Assembly (NCBI GenBank): GCA_000727475.1
Contig: KL647293.1
Span: 3,592,724-3,656,723 of the forward strand
Length of the DNA: 64,000 nt
DNA from: Sarcocystis neurona
Taxonomy: Eukaryota > Apicomplexa > Conoidasida > Eucoccidiorida > Sarcocystidae
Reading direction: 5' to 3'
Shown: piece after piece, positions 14,355 to 26,300 of the stretch
Layout: every line of letters begins with the position of its first letter
Position numbering within the stretch: the stretch's first letter is position 1
Translations under genes and position numbers: made by a program
Notes under the pieces: generated by a model
Databases searched by the model: none
Told to the model about the DNA's origin: nothing
The model's input: the letters and a program-made list of their open reading frames with translations, nothing else

Positions 14355-14377
14355 AGCCCGGCTTAGAGGGCCGGGCT
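14355..14377 (+). other. GC-rich hairpin downstream of the first gene
   Basis: Arms AGCCCGGC (14355-14362) and GCCGGGCT (14370-14377) are perfect inverted repeats around a 7-nt loop. They start 110 bp after the TGA at 14242-14244, so the hairpin could fold in the 3' UTR. Function is not known. Confidence 0.45.
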
Positions 14378-16202
14378 CAAGATTCTCAGTGAATATAGGC
14401 GTGAGCATATGCGTACTTGTGTATACCTATTTCTTGTACACACAAAAGTTATTTGAGCGCACACGTGTGCACAGCTGAGTGTGTCTGAGTCTATGTACGC
14501 TACGGTGTCGCAAGTAATACTGGCCCGTGTGGTGGACATCTGCTGCCGTCTGGAGCTCCATTTTTTAAAGGCGTGTGTGCTGACTGGCTTTCAGAAGCTG
14601 ACGAAAGCGTAAAGACAAGGCAGAGTCGTGTGGCCCTCCTCACCTTCTTGGTCAATCTGACGACGGTATTCCCTGGTAAGCGTTCATCTACACGTAGACG
14701 TATGGACGCACACGTATACAGTAAGCACATACTTTTTTTGTGTTGATATACGTGGGCACATGTTTGGTGGGCAAGGGAAGAACGCACGCCCCGGTGAAAG
14801 CGTACACGCCTTACAGGCAACATCGTATTCCCGCGTGTGATGCTGTTAACCCGTAGTGCTAACTTAATAGAATTGGTAGCCGTCAACAAATTTTCAAGAA
14901 CTCCGACTCATTCTTGTAGCATTACAGTATAGATCCCTTGCGCGTAGCAGCACACTCCTCACGCGTAGTGGCCCAACCATTATTCTCTGTGTTCGTGAAC
15001 TATCTTTTCAGTAGTTAGCGACCGTTCTTTCTATCTATCCTTGAGCGGTCTAGGATAGTAATTAGTGTTTCACCCCTTCAAAATTCGTACCCCCTCTTTG
15101 TGACCGGAAACTGCACTTGTGGCGTCGGGAAGCACCTCCGCAAATATAGACACACGTCACGTGTGCAGCTTGCATTGTGCTCGTACGCGGTTTTACTTAT
15201 CAAACTCGTCGTTCAAGCATTTTTGGGTGCGTCGAGAGCGAGCCTCTTTGCTTTTGCGATAATCGTATTGATCGTCGCTGCAGCAGTTGTGGCATATACA
15301 CGTTAGGAGTAGACAGTACACAGAACAACCCCGACGTCTTCGAAAAAAAAATGGGCACGAGGCAAACACAACATCCCTTTCCTCTTTTTCTTCCATTCCT
15401 GCCTTCGCCTGCAGATGTTGTCAGCCTGTGGCACCGACGATGGAGGGCCCACGGCCACGTGGTTCGTGCAGAGAAGGCCCTCGAAATATTGAAAAGCAGC
15501 GCAAATATTGTAGACTGCAGCAGCAGAACTCTTCTGACACATAGTAGGGAAAAATGATTAGCCACTGCCAGTGAAGTTCTAGTATTATCGGTATATGCAG
15601 TGTGTAGACGTGTGGAACCAAAGGTCATCTACAAAATCTACCGCAGACATGCTCCAGCGGGGGAGGGTACCATATTCAGCTACATTACTCGTGTCAGACA
15701 CACACGTACATCAACGTGGTGAGCAGCAGAGCCTTTTTCTCACTTGCGAATAGTCGCCAGTTTGTGTCTGCCAGTCGACGCACAATCAGCTGCGTCGATG
15801 GAGGCAACAAACAGTATGAGGATCAGCTGCTAACACAGATGAGTGGCGGTGCATGCAGTCTACACATTTGAACAAGACGGATAAGCGTGTCGTTGGTCCA
15901 GTGGACTGGGTTCGGCACGCTTCAACAAATAAGTACTATCCACACAGATGCTTACGGTGTGGTTAACGCACCTGCAGATGCTGACCTACGAAACTAGGTG
16001 CTCTTTTCCACGTGCGTCTATGCCTAATTAGTACGGTCTACCCCGTGCAGCCTGTTAAGGCAGAAGCTAGCGGTCAACGCAGCAGGCGAGTGTTGTGAGA
16101 GACAAAGCTCCTCTGTTCGGAACCCCCCAAAGACCGCTGCGAAAACAGACGTACACCGACAAAATTTAACCGGGGATGTGGCCGCGAGATGAAAAGGGAG
16201 GG
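14378..16202. other. Intergenic stretch, nothing supported
   Basis: Several overlapping open frames occur on both strands around 15100-15630, but none has paired splice sites or recognisable similarity. Confidence 0.4.
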
Positions 16203-16415
16203 TTACACGAGCAAACGAAGAAGAAAAAACTGACAAACAAAGCCATCGTGACAACATGTGCGCGCCACTGCTGTCAAAAGGCGCGGGTGGAGACAGCAGT
16301 GAAACTTTCTGCGCACAACGGTGACCAGGTAGCTGGGAAACCCATTTGCATGTAGTTCTTGTTCAAGATCAGGAAGCTTTCCATGGTACAACAAAACAGA
16401 TCCACTGTCAGTTAG
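16203..16415 (-). CDS. Candidate terminal exon of an unknown minus-strand gene
   Basis: On the minus strand a pyrimidine-rich acceptor (TTTTTTGCAG) ends at 16416 and is followed by 70 open codons and a stop at 16203. The first 30 residues look like real protein (a Leu/Asp/Glu-rich amphipathic stretch), while the last 30 are Cys/Leu/Arg-rich and less convincing. No upstream exon was found before the N gap. It may be a remnant. Confidence 0.22.
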   Translation of the reverse strand, partial: LTDSGSVLLYHGKLPDLEQELHANGFPSYLVTVVRRKFHCCLHPRLLTAVARTCCHDGFVCQFFLLRLLV

Positions 16416-17859
16416 CTGCAAAAAACTAAAGCAAGCTGAATGACGCCACTTGCAGCGGCCCAAGGTTCGCACAAGCCAGCTCGGTTGAGCCAGCAAGCAT
16501 CTAAAACAAACCAACACACACACACACAGACATACACACAAACATCCACACATAAATACATACTTTACAAGCAGAGTGAAGCACCCGCAGCAAGACGAGT
16601 AATCAGGTGCCTCTCTGCACGAAAAAGCATGCACTTCACGTTCAAATGTGTGCGCAGCAATGATGGTTGCAGGAGCAGTTGAGCATATCTGCGTATCCAT
16701 CTGTGTCTCTTTATCTCTTCCCATCGCTCTCTATAGATATGGATATAAATGTACATGTATACATAAATATATTTATATATAAATATATGTGCATGGGCAG
16801 GCTTAGCAACTAGGCACTAAACGCGGCCAGACCTGCAACTGTTGCGGGCGTAGAAGTGAAGTCCATGTGTCACGAACACATGGTGTACGGTGCAAACATT
16901 ATATTTTTTCCCCGAAAAACTCGTTTATTTATATACATGTGAAGAGTACTGACATAACGTTGTGTACCAGTTTTCAGTCACATTCTAGGTGCAGCTCTGG
17001 AGTGGCTCACCCGGTTTTTTTCCATCTGCGCGCGCTTCAGTTATCCCAGTGTTCCGATGCGCTCTCTCGTGTATTCTTCACATGCTAGTGCTTACCCAAA
17101 TGTCCTACAGATACAGACACATTTGCGCCTGTTCGAAGACTTGTTCGAGCAGAAGGTGCGCTGACTTAAATACGTACGTAAAGCCCAGCAGAAAGTTAGA
17201 TATCTTCGTTCCTCGCTTACTGTGGCTTCGACGCTGATGGGGCCCGTTAGTATGCTGGGTATGGCATCTGAACATCCGTAGCAGATCAGAAAAAGTACAA
17301 AGCCTTTTCCCTGACGTGTTCTGCATGCAGTCAAATTTATAGGTGTACATGCGTAGACATACACGTAAGTATAGGTAGACTGTAAACACATAGTTCCACC
17401 GTATACAGCACGTAGCAGTCCGAAATAGCAGCTCTGAAGAGCGATCGTCTCCTAAAGCCTTCTGCTGTTTGTGCGCATCTCTTTGTGAAAAGTTTTTCAC
17501 TGCATGTGTCATGTTGGCCGCCCCTGGCAGCACTCGAATGGAGGCAAGAGCGCAGCAAGTAGGGAAGTTCGAAAAATTTTGACTGGGTATGTCGCTGTTT
17601 ATGGCGTCTCGATGCAACACGAAAACATAAAGTTGACCTCTGAAGTCGCCGCGTTATTATGGAAGACTTGCAGCCTACGACTTCCAAAGAAAGCCAGGGA
17701 TGTGTAAACCGTAGCAGGAAATTTGTAGAGCTATAGGCATCTATTCAACTGCACGGGTGATACATGTCAGTGTAAACTACAAGCAGATTTGATACAAGTG
17801 AACACATCCAAGCTTACGTGCACATACAGTTATCCATTCGCCGACTGTATAGACAACTG

Positions 17860-17864
<5 letters not shown>

Positions 17865-17892
<28 letters not shown>

Positions 17893-18645
17893 GAGGAGAG
17901 AGAGAGAGAGAGACNNNNNNNNNNNNNNNNNNNNNNNNNNNNNNNNNNNNNNNNNNNNNNNNNNNNNNNNNNNNNNNNNNNNNNNNNNNNNNNNNNNNNN
18001 NNNNNNNNNNNNNNNNNNNNNNNNNNNNNNNNNNNNNNNNNNNNNNNNNNNNNNNNNNNNNNNNNNNNNNNNNNNNNNNNNNNNNNNNNNNNNNNNNNNN
18101 NNNNNNNNNNNNNNNNNNNNNNNNNNNNNNNNNNNNNNNNNNNNNNNNNNNNNNNNNNNNNNNNNNNNNNNNNNNNNNNNNNNNNNNNNNNNNNNNNNNN
18201 NNNNNNNNNNNNNNNNNNNNNNNNNNNNNNNNNNNNNNNNNNNNNNNNNNNNNNNNNNNNNNNNNNNNNNNNNNNNNNNNNNNNNNNNNNNNNNNNNNNN
18301 NNNNNNNNNNNNNNNNNNNNNNNNNNNNNNNNNNNNNNNNNNNNNNNNNNNNNNNNNNNNNNNNNNNNNNNNNNNNNNNNNNNNNNNNNNNNNNNNNNNN
18401 NNNNNNNNNNNNNNNNNNNNNNNNNNNNNNNNNNNNNNNNNNNNNNNNNNNNNNNNNNNNNNNNNNNNNNNNNNNNNNNNNNNNNNNNNNNNNNNNNNNN
18501 NNNNNNNNNNNNNNNNNNNNNNNNNNNNNNNNNNNNNNNNNNNNNNNNNNNNNNNNNNNNNNNNNNNNNNNNNNNNNNNNNNNNNNNNNNNNNNNNNNNN
18601 NNNNNNNNNNNNNNNNNNNNNNNNNNNNNGAGAGAGAGAGAGAGA
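17865..18645. repeat. GA microsatellite containing an assembly gap
   Basis: TA repeats pass into (GA)n at about 17875-17914. Bases 17915-18629 are 715 N, and (GA)n resumes at 18630-18645. The gap is probably an unresolved or collapsed microsatellite. Open frames crossing it are meaningless. Confidence 0.9.
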
Positions 18646-21600
18646 CATACGTAGACATATATTGTATGCACTGTTGTTTGACGTATATGTATACGTAGAC
18701 AGGATTCACGACTCTAACCGCATACGTACATACCTGTACATATATTTGTGTGTCTATTCGCACCCACCGTCCACAGAATTTAGGCGCCGATGCAGTGGTT
18801 TCGTATCTTTACACGATATATACCGTGGGACTATGAGTGTTACAGATCTACTTTTCTATTGCTTGTAAACACATTAAAAGAGGCGCCAGCTCACACCGCC
18901 TGGGATGTCGAAATCCACAAATAGGTTTACCTTTCTCCTATTTATGCACACGTTAGGAAGCCGCGTCAGCTCAGAGAAAGTCATGTCATGTAGACCGCAA
19001 ACAGTGTGAGGGTACACAAACGCGTACCTACACTAACGACGCCTTCAAACGTCCAATGGCGTATGTATCCCTAAAGAAGATTTTGCAGCCGGCACTGATT
19101 TTTGCGTTTTGTACAATCTATTAGCTGTCCCTTTGTGTACACACGGCGGCTCAATGGTGTGCGCATATTACAAACGCCTCTAATATTGACCCAAGCGGTG
19201 ATGCAGTACAGTGAGTGTGAAGAGGGATAGACTGATACGTATCTTTGAAAAATGACCTATTAATCTCAGTGTCTGCGCAGCTTACATATATCGCAATGCA
19301 CGTGTATGTAGTCGCAGTCAAATTTGCCCCGAGATTGAGATGAACGCCCGTACAGCCGTGAAACTGACAAATTCATGTGAGCGACAACATCGGTGCGATG
19401 GCGCAGTGGAGCTGCATGTACATTATAGATCGCCTCAGCATGCGTAGAGGCTTCCCTCCACGTGATAGGCGCTTGTGCACTGTTTAAGCGTTACGCAAGC
19501 ATTTTTACACTTGCGGCATATTCTGTAGCAACACAAGCGGAGGTACAATTTTCAAAGAGACTTCAGAGATACTCCAGAGACACACAAGATGACATTACAT
19601 CCTTGTTTCACGCAGATACACACATGTTTAGGATTGTACGCACATCTGCATCAAAGTGCACACATGGCTACGTACGTGTGCACGTACAAACACACGCATT
19701 GTTCATGCACGTGGTCAGAGCCGTCTTCACCGCACTGCTGCGTTCTTCCATCATGCAAGAGGTGGAGGTGCGCAGTAGTTTCTATTCAGTTTTACGACTG
19801 CAGAGGTAGATATCGAAGTGCGTATCCTTCTAAGTATCATTGACACTGTGACCGAGTTGCGGCCGCGTGCATATCCGCTTCGGGATAAATCAGTAGTCCC
19901 CAGGGCTGAAGTATTAACATGACACACATGCCGAACAACAGTGCATGGTGAGTGTCCGCAAGTACGCGGCACACTATGGGTGGCGTACACACTTGCAGAT
20001 TTCAACGTGGTTGTGTGCGCAACTTCATTGGACCACGATTTTTCTATAATCGAACACATACGCGAATGTCTGTATACATATATATATATATTTATATGTG
20101 TATGCATATGGCGAGGTGGAACCGCCTAAGAATACAGAGTTTTGGATAGAAAAAATCGGATCCCCTTGCGCGGACTTGTATGCAGATTCAGTGTGATCCG
20201 TGCAAAAGAGCGGTTCTCCAGAGGGCGAGCAGACTTACATGATAAGCTCAGTTCCTGGTGACCTGGTTTGACTGGACAGAGCCCCGCCTGCGCGCTGCAG
20301 AGATTACGAGTATACGAAATGCGAAGGAAACGGCTCAGAGTCACGACAGTTTTCAATCGTAGATCAGTCAGCTCCTGTTTCACGTCTCCCTTCAAGAACA
20401 AAGTTAGGTTTTTTCCTGGCTGAATCGGGTAGGGACTGAGTCCAACCTCGAAATTCTGAGATAAAAGCCAGGCCAGCGCAGACAACACGTCTTGATGCAG
20501 TACACACGAAAGAACTATAGTAACATGACTTGGCAGCACGCGTTGCTTCAGACGGTTTGAAGCATAGGTGGGAAATTACGCGAGCACTTGTCCTTTCTAG
20601 TTCATTTCCTTCGGTGTGAAGGGTACTGATGAACCGGAAAGGCATCAACACAGGCACTGTTCTCTTTGTCGGGCCGCTGCAGATGTTGCGCTCAGAAAGC
20701 AAAGTCTTGAAGGTTGACACACATTGACGTGTAGATCGTGCAGGCTCACTCGCCTTAACCAGCGCGACAGCGTGCTGTCAAACCACTTATTGAGCAGAGG
20801 CACAGAAGTACTTCGTTCAAAAAGCCTGCCTGGTATATCCTATTGTCCCCCTGAAGGCTGAAGCAGCTCACTTGCATTAGGACCAGCCTCCGGCTTTCCC
20901 GTTAACCTTTAGAATGATAAACGCGCTGTGTGGCCGCTAGGGAGTTCTCGGTAGTCAGTGGTTTACTGGGGGAGAAGAATAGGCACTTAAATCGTAAGGC
21001 TTCTCGTGGAATCCACTGAATGAGTGCTAAACACACGTTTCGTGTTTTGTGGGCAACGGGGAAAGACTTGAGGTCTCTTAACGTTCGAAGTACAAATCCC
21101 CTAGTGCTTCAATGTGGCCACCCATAAGGCTGTAGTGTACTGCTCAATCTGAGTTGCTTAAGATGACAGGAAATACCTGGATCAAATCTTGGGGAGGGGG
21201 ACTTGAGCACCATCTCCATGGAACGCGTTCACTTGCAGCGGGCCCGTCCTCTGCTTCCACTGTATTGGAAAGAATTGTAAGCCCCAGGTAAAGCGCCAGG
21301 TGACAGAGAAACACAGGCACGAAATTTCGTGCAGAAAGAAGTCTTTTAGGCCCCATTTTCGCATATGGAAATTCACCAAGATTTGCTCCTTGTGTGGCAC
21401 TTGTCTGTGAGACAACAGTTTCCTTGAACTTATGGCATTTAAAGGCACTTGTCACATGGCCACTTGTATGCGTTCAATTACTGCTGTTGCTGACTGGTGA
21501 GGTACACCGTAACGGTAGTGCGTTCAGCCAAAACAAGGCAGATCACAGTCGTGCAGTCGAACTGACGGCGCTGCACTAATTACAGGTTGCACTTACGTCA

Positions 21601-23352
21601 CCCACCGCCTCCCAGGATACCATTGATATTTTGATAGAGACTGTGTGCATGTACAGGAGGATAGTCCCTTTGTGGTTCGGTGGTTTATAGCCACAGAAAG
21701 CACATCAGGTACACCCCTCATTAAGCGTATTCACAAATTTGCGTTTAACTAGTTGTTTGTGTTGCTGACAACAGAAAGTTTCCGGAGGGCGCAAGCGCAC
21801 ACATAAGATGAAGTTCCGCAAATATCAGTCCTTGTTCCGGAGCCGCCGCAACCTTCCTACTGCACTCGTAAAGTTCAACATGATATGTCGAGCTGGAGGC
21901 AAGGAGTCTGTTGCGGCTGAACACGGACCGCCAGCTAGTTCGACTTCCAGCTAGGGTTACCGCCAGCGACCCTTGTTGCTTTGCCAAACACGCTCTACAG
22001 AACATAGTCCGGGAGCGCTGACGCATTACAAATATTCAGTTTCAACAGCAGAGGCGACCCACCGGTTTTGAGGCCGACAGCGTGCTCAAAAGCGTAGAGA
22101 CACCTGCGACAGATAGCGGGTGACAGCTCATCCAGCCACGAAGGGAGCTGTAGCGCCCTTGTCAGGAAACAGCAAACGCGGAACACCTGCAGTTTCAACG
22201 ACGAGCTACTTTGTTTTGGCAGACCCGCTCAAAGTCAAACATAAGGAGAGAGCAAAGACTCGTTGAAGCACTGCTTAAATGCGTGTCTTCCGCCTTTGTT
22301 GTACGACGCGGGACAGATAGTCAGCCCCGCCCAGCCCAGGGGAACATCTCACATTCCACAGTGTTCGCAGGCGTTTCCCCAGAAACACATCATTTCAACA
22401 AAAAGTGTGTCGTAGTAGTATGGCGACGATGTCTAGCTTCAAACGAACAGGTCCGCTTCTTCAGATTCAACATTTCGTTAGTTCCAACGTCGAAGACCCA
22501 CGCCAAAATTATTGATATAAGGGCGAGTAAGTTTATGGTCAAAACTATTGCGGGAACGTACAAGTTATTCATGAGAGTGTCTGTGTACAAGGCATTGCGG
22601 GTGAAGAGATACACGAACAATAACGGCAATGTGCGGAACGACTTCGTCGCCGCATCACTGCAAGTCTAAGCAAGGAGGCCCAATGGTGGGGCGAGAGAAA
22701 CAGGGTCAAAACCTACCTTCCACACCAGCCTTCGTGCACACCACTTGTCCGGAAGGGTAACCATGCACAGAAAGCATCATTCGCCTGTTATTTTGGTTGA
22801 GCTCATGTAAAGGGACACCTACGCTAATATACCCGCCCACATACGGTGAGGGGCCCCACCGTTTGTAGGATTCGAAGTTCTAAACCTCGATCCATGAAAG
22901 GAGACAACGATACATCTGTATACGTGCACGCAAGCGTAAAACAATAGAACAGAAGTAAATACAATATCCGAAGGCGGTTATACAGAGGATGGTGATGAAA
23001 AGCTTGATCGAGAAATGACTAAGTATCAGCTTTCTCTTCAACGACGTGGACAAACCCACTGCCCACGCACGCATGAGCGCTGTGTTTGCAGCGTACCTTT
23101 GGTGGACATTTGTCTCTGAGTCTACATGGCTGGACTCATCTATCTGGCAGCCGAAAAGGGTGATATACGTTCTCCGGTGTTTCTTGAGATGTCACCGTTT
23201 CTGGGCAGCAGCTGTACTCTACCAAGTTGTGTTTGCCGTTTTCTGCCATGGCACAAGTGTACTCCTTCACTGCTACACAGCAACCGACAGAGCCGGCCTA
23301 GGCATAGGATTCGGTGTGCTGCTTTGCACTGCGCCTGGTCGATCTCCCGAGA
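18646..23352. other. Long gene-poor stretch
   Basis: Open frames of up to about 150 codons occur (for example minus 20126-20539 and plus 22211-22669), but none joins to others by splice phase and none is recognised. From about 20100 to 22900 there are fewer simple repeats than in the flanks, so an undetected gene or an old mobile element cannot be excluded. Confidence 0.35.
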
Positions 23353-26300
23353 ATGAAGCAGCAGCAGCAAGACAAGGTCAGTGCTGTGAATTTGCTGGTT
23401 GGAAGAGGGGGTGGCAGAGGCCATGGCTCCCAACAGCGTCAGCAGCATAGCAACCCTGAAAGAATACCTGCCTCTTTACAACTCGCGAATGATGAGGAAG
23501 AAAAGGCGCAAGAAGAGGCCGCCAGGTAAATGTCTGCTTTTCCAGATAATCAAAATGGATGAAGAAATTGAAAAGGAGAGTCCGCTGCCACTTGTATTAG
23601 GACTTTCTATTCGGAAGACCACATTTTGAGAGATCTCAATCAACGTGACACATAGGTGTCAAAGCAGTCAAGAAGTTCAGTCTGGCGTGTATACGCATCT
23701 GTCGAACGTCAGCTACTGTCCTCCAAGCACGTATATGCCGCCCACGCATAAGCCACTCATAAGCAAGCAATCTGGGTGATTGAATCAGTGTTGCGCGTAG
23801 CCGTCTCTGTTCACGTGACTTGTGCGCGTAGACTAGATAAGGCGCATAAAGGCGTCTTGTGAAATGACACACCTTACTGAGAGAAAAACTCTCCTGTTAA
23901 ATGGCCCTCCTGCCGTCTCTTTCAAGTGTGCAAATGTGGTAAAAGAAGTTGGAGTGCTACTGAGCGCTGCACGCTTTCTTAGTTCGTACGGGTTGCCGCA
24001 GACGTGTTCAATACAAAAAGAAATTTTGACATCCATGAAGGGTACCTAAGTGGGACAAGAACCTTTGTCCGTATTCATCTGCCTGTAGTAAACGGCTTCA
24101 CTGTTCCATGCTTAAAAGGCCACATCACTATTGGTCAACGCTACACCGGTGAAGTGGCACAGACGCTGCGATGAGAACCACGGTGACTCGTGCGTGTCTC
24201 GAAGTTGTCAACACAACAAAATTTCTGTCAAGTGGAATATCTAAGAATAGCTAGTACAAATTGAAGACACAGTCAAGCATATGTCACCCACCAAGGGCGA
24301 CAAAGAGGTCTACAATTACGATTTCGTCACAACAGGACTGGAGTTTCATCTCTTGAACAAATCCAAACTATATTTTATCTAGGGTTATCTTTTGCAGTCA
24401 ACGTTTAACAGCCTCGCGTAACAGGATGGTGCATTTTGAAAAGGAATATTTCGTTCCTTGCAGAGAATCGTTACACTTGGTGCCACCTGGAAGACTCCAA
24501 AGAGTATGGGGACCTTAGCTGGTTGCAGTTGCGGCAGGGTCAGAATATCGCCTTCGCTCGCACGCACGCTGATATTATTAACCTTTGGTAAAGACACTAG
24601 ACGTCTCGCGTGTTCTGCTGTCTAGTAGTGTTGAGAAGATGCAGTGTTGGGCCCACAAATGATGCAGGGCTGCCCTGAGCCGTTCAGTTCTAGTAGCTTT
24701 TTGCATCTCCACCTCGGAACTTCGTCGGCTAGTACTACAACCCAAAGCACTTTGCTCCACCGTAAAAAAGAATGAGGTTCACTCTCCACCATAATCTGCG
24801 ACGTGGATTACGACGTCTGTGCCATGAGTGCCGTCCGTACAGTAGCCACAAGCTACTTATTTAGGGTGTCGTTCGACACGGCCCTCCCCGATAAGCGTCA
24901 TCTCTCCTTGAAGTTCCCATTATAGTAGCTCTAGAATCCTGGACAAAAACAGTCGTTACTGATATTCGAGCCTTCCCTACGGTGCTCTCATACAGATGTC
25001 GTTAACTCTATTGAACGATCAAGAAATCGTCCGCAAGCCACCTGTAATTTTTGCGTAACTTTTGACTTCGTCTCCTCGCATTGTGCACGGGGTGCTGGGA
25101 GACGCGGCCTCGTGCTGTGCTGCCGCGAAATAAGACAGTGTCCGCGTGAGAGATTATGTACAAGATCTTAGAAATAACTGCATTTCCATGCCTTTAGAAA
25201 GACCTGCCATCTCCGTGTCAGTGCCTGTTCAAGTGACGAGCGTCGTGAGTTCCGCTATCGGAGAGACATAGCTGTGCTGCAGATATGGACACAATACGAC
25301 ATAGTTTCGCTTGCCGCAATTATCGCAGGTCAGGCCTTTCTTACGTGGGCACTAGTAAATCGGTGCCTTCTCGCTCTAGACAACACCAAGAAGCCTCACC
25401 TAAGGCACGACGTCTCAGCGGCGGGATCGGCTCTCCTACTGTTCAATCGCCGGAAGGAGACAGCGACTTTTCGGCCCTTGAATCTTTCCCGGACTCGTCC
25501 GCTTCCTTCGATGTTGTAAGTGGGGTTTCTACGGCGACTCTCGATCGTAGAGGGAGGCGAGTCTCTTCAATCCGTTGCATGCTTGTGAGTGCCAGTCCCC
25601 CTGTGAGGACGGCTTGTGCTGAGAGATACACCCGTGCTAGGCTGCCATTCACTGGTTATTATGGCTACCATTTTCTTGCATGCTGTTGCGGTAAAGGGAA
25701 TCAGTCTTGAAGGGCGTTCGATGTTGATCGTCCTTAACCTTCGGCATGTGGTCCTACTACCAAGTCCATCAGACGAGAAGTGGCAGTGCTAGTTCGTGTC
25801 GTAATCCCCTTTGGATTTCTGAAGATCTACGCATGCATTTTCACTCCCATCATTACAAATTTAACGTAGGGCCGGCTACAGGGAAATCCAGTTTTGCGCT
25901 CGCCCACGCTTTTTCCACCGACTTCCCTTTTACTATTCCCCCTCCACTAAAGCATGCAAGAGTCTGTGAAAATGTGTTTGTTTTTAACTCACCCCAGCTT
26001 TTTCTTTCTGTGATAGTCCCCCTTGTTGATTAGACTGTCCGCCGAACAATGGTGGAATTCTGACTGTTGTTGACTCTTCTGCTGTACCTGCAAATATTTC
26101 TGGTAGTTCGCTGCGAAAACCACTTTTCCAGGTAACTATCGCAGGCGAACTAGCAGAAGTGCACACGAAACACCAAGTGAGTCGACACACACTGTGTACC
26201 TGGTGCTTTCGTGACATGCAGCGTCTGCCGGGTGAAAAGGCAGCCAAGGTGATGCGTGAGTATCTGTTGCCAATGCTCGAGGCTCACAGACTCAAACAAG

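Noticed and set aside
17777..18868. Very long open frames on both strands across the N run
   Set aside because: They exist only because N is read as an unknown residue. Real sequence on each side is GA/TA microsatellite.
20126..20720. Two overlapping minus-strand frames of 118-137 codons
   Set aside because: They are in different frames over the same bases, neither has splice support, and composition is not distinctive.
22211..22669. 152-codon plus-strand open frame
   Set aside because: It has no recognisable motif, no supporting splice sites and no repetition of codon pattern. It could be real, but nothing positive supports it.
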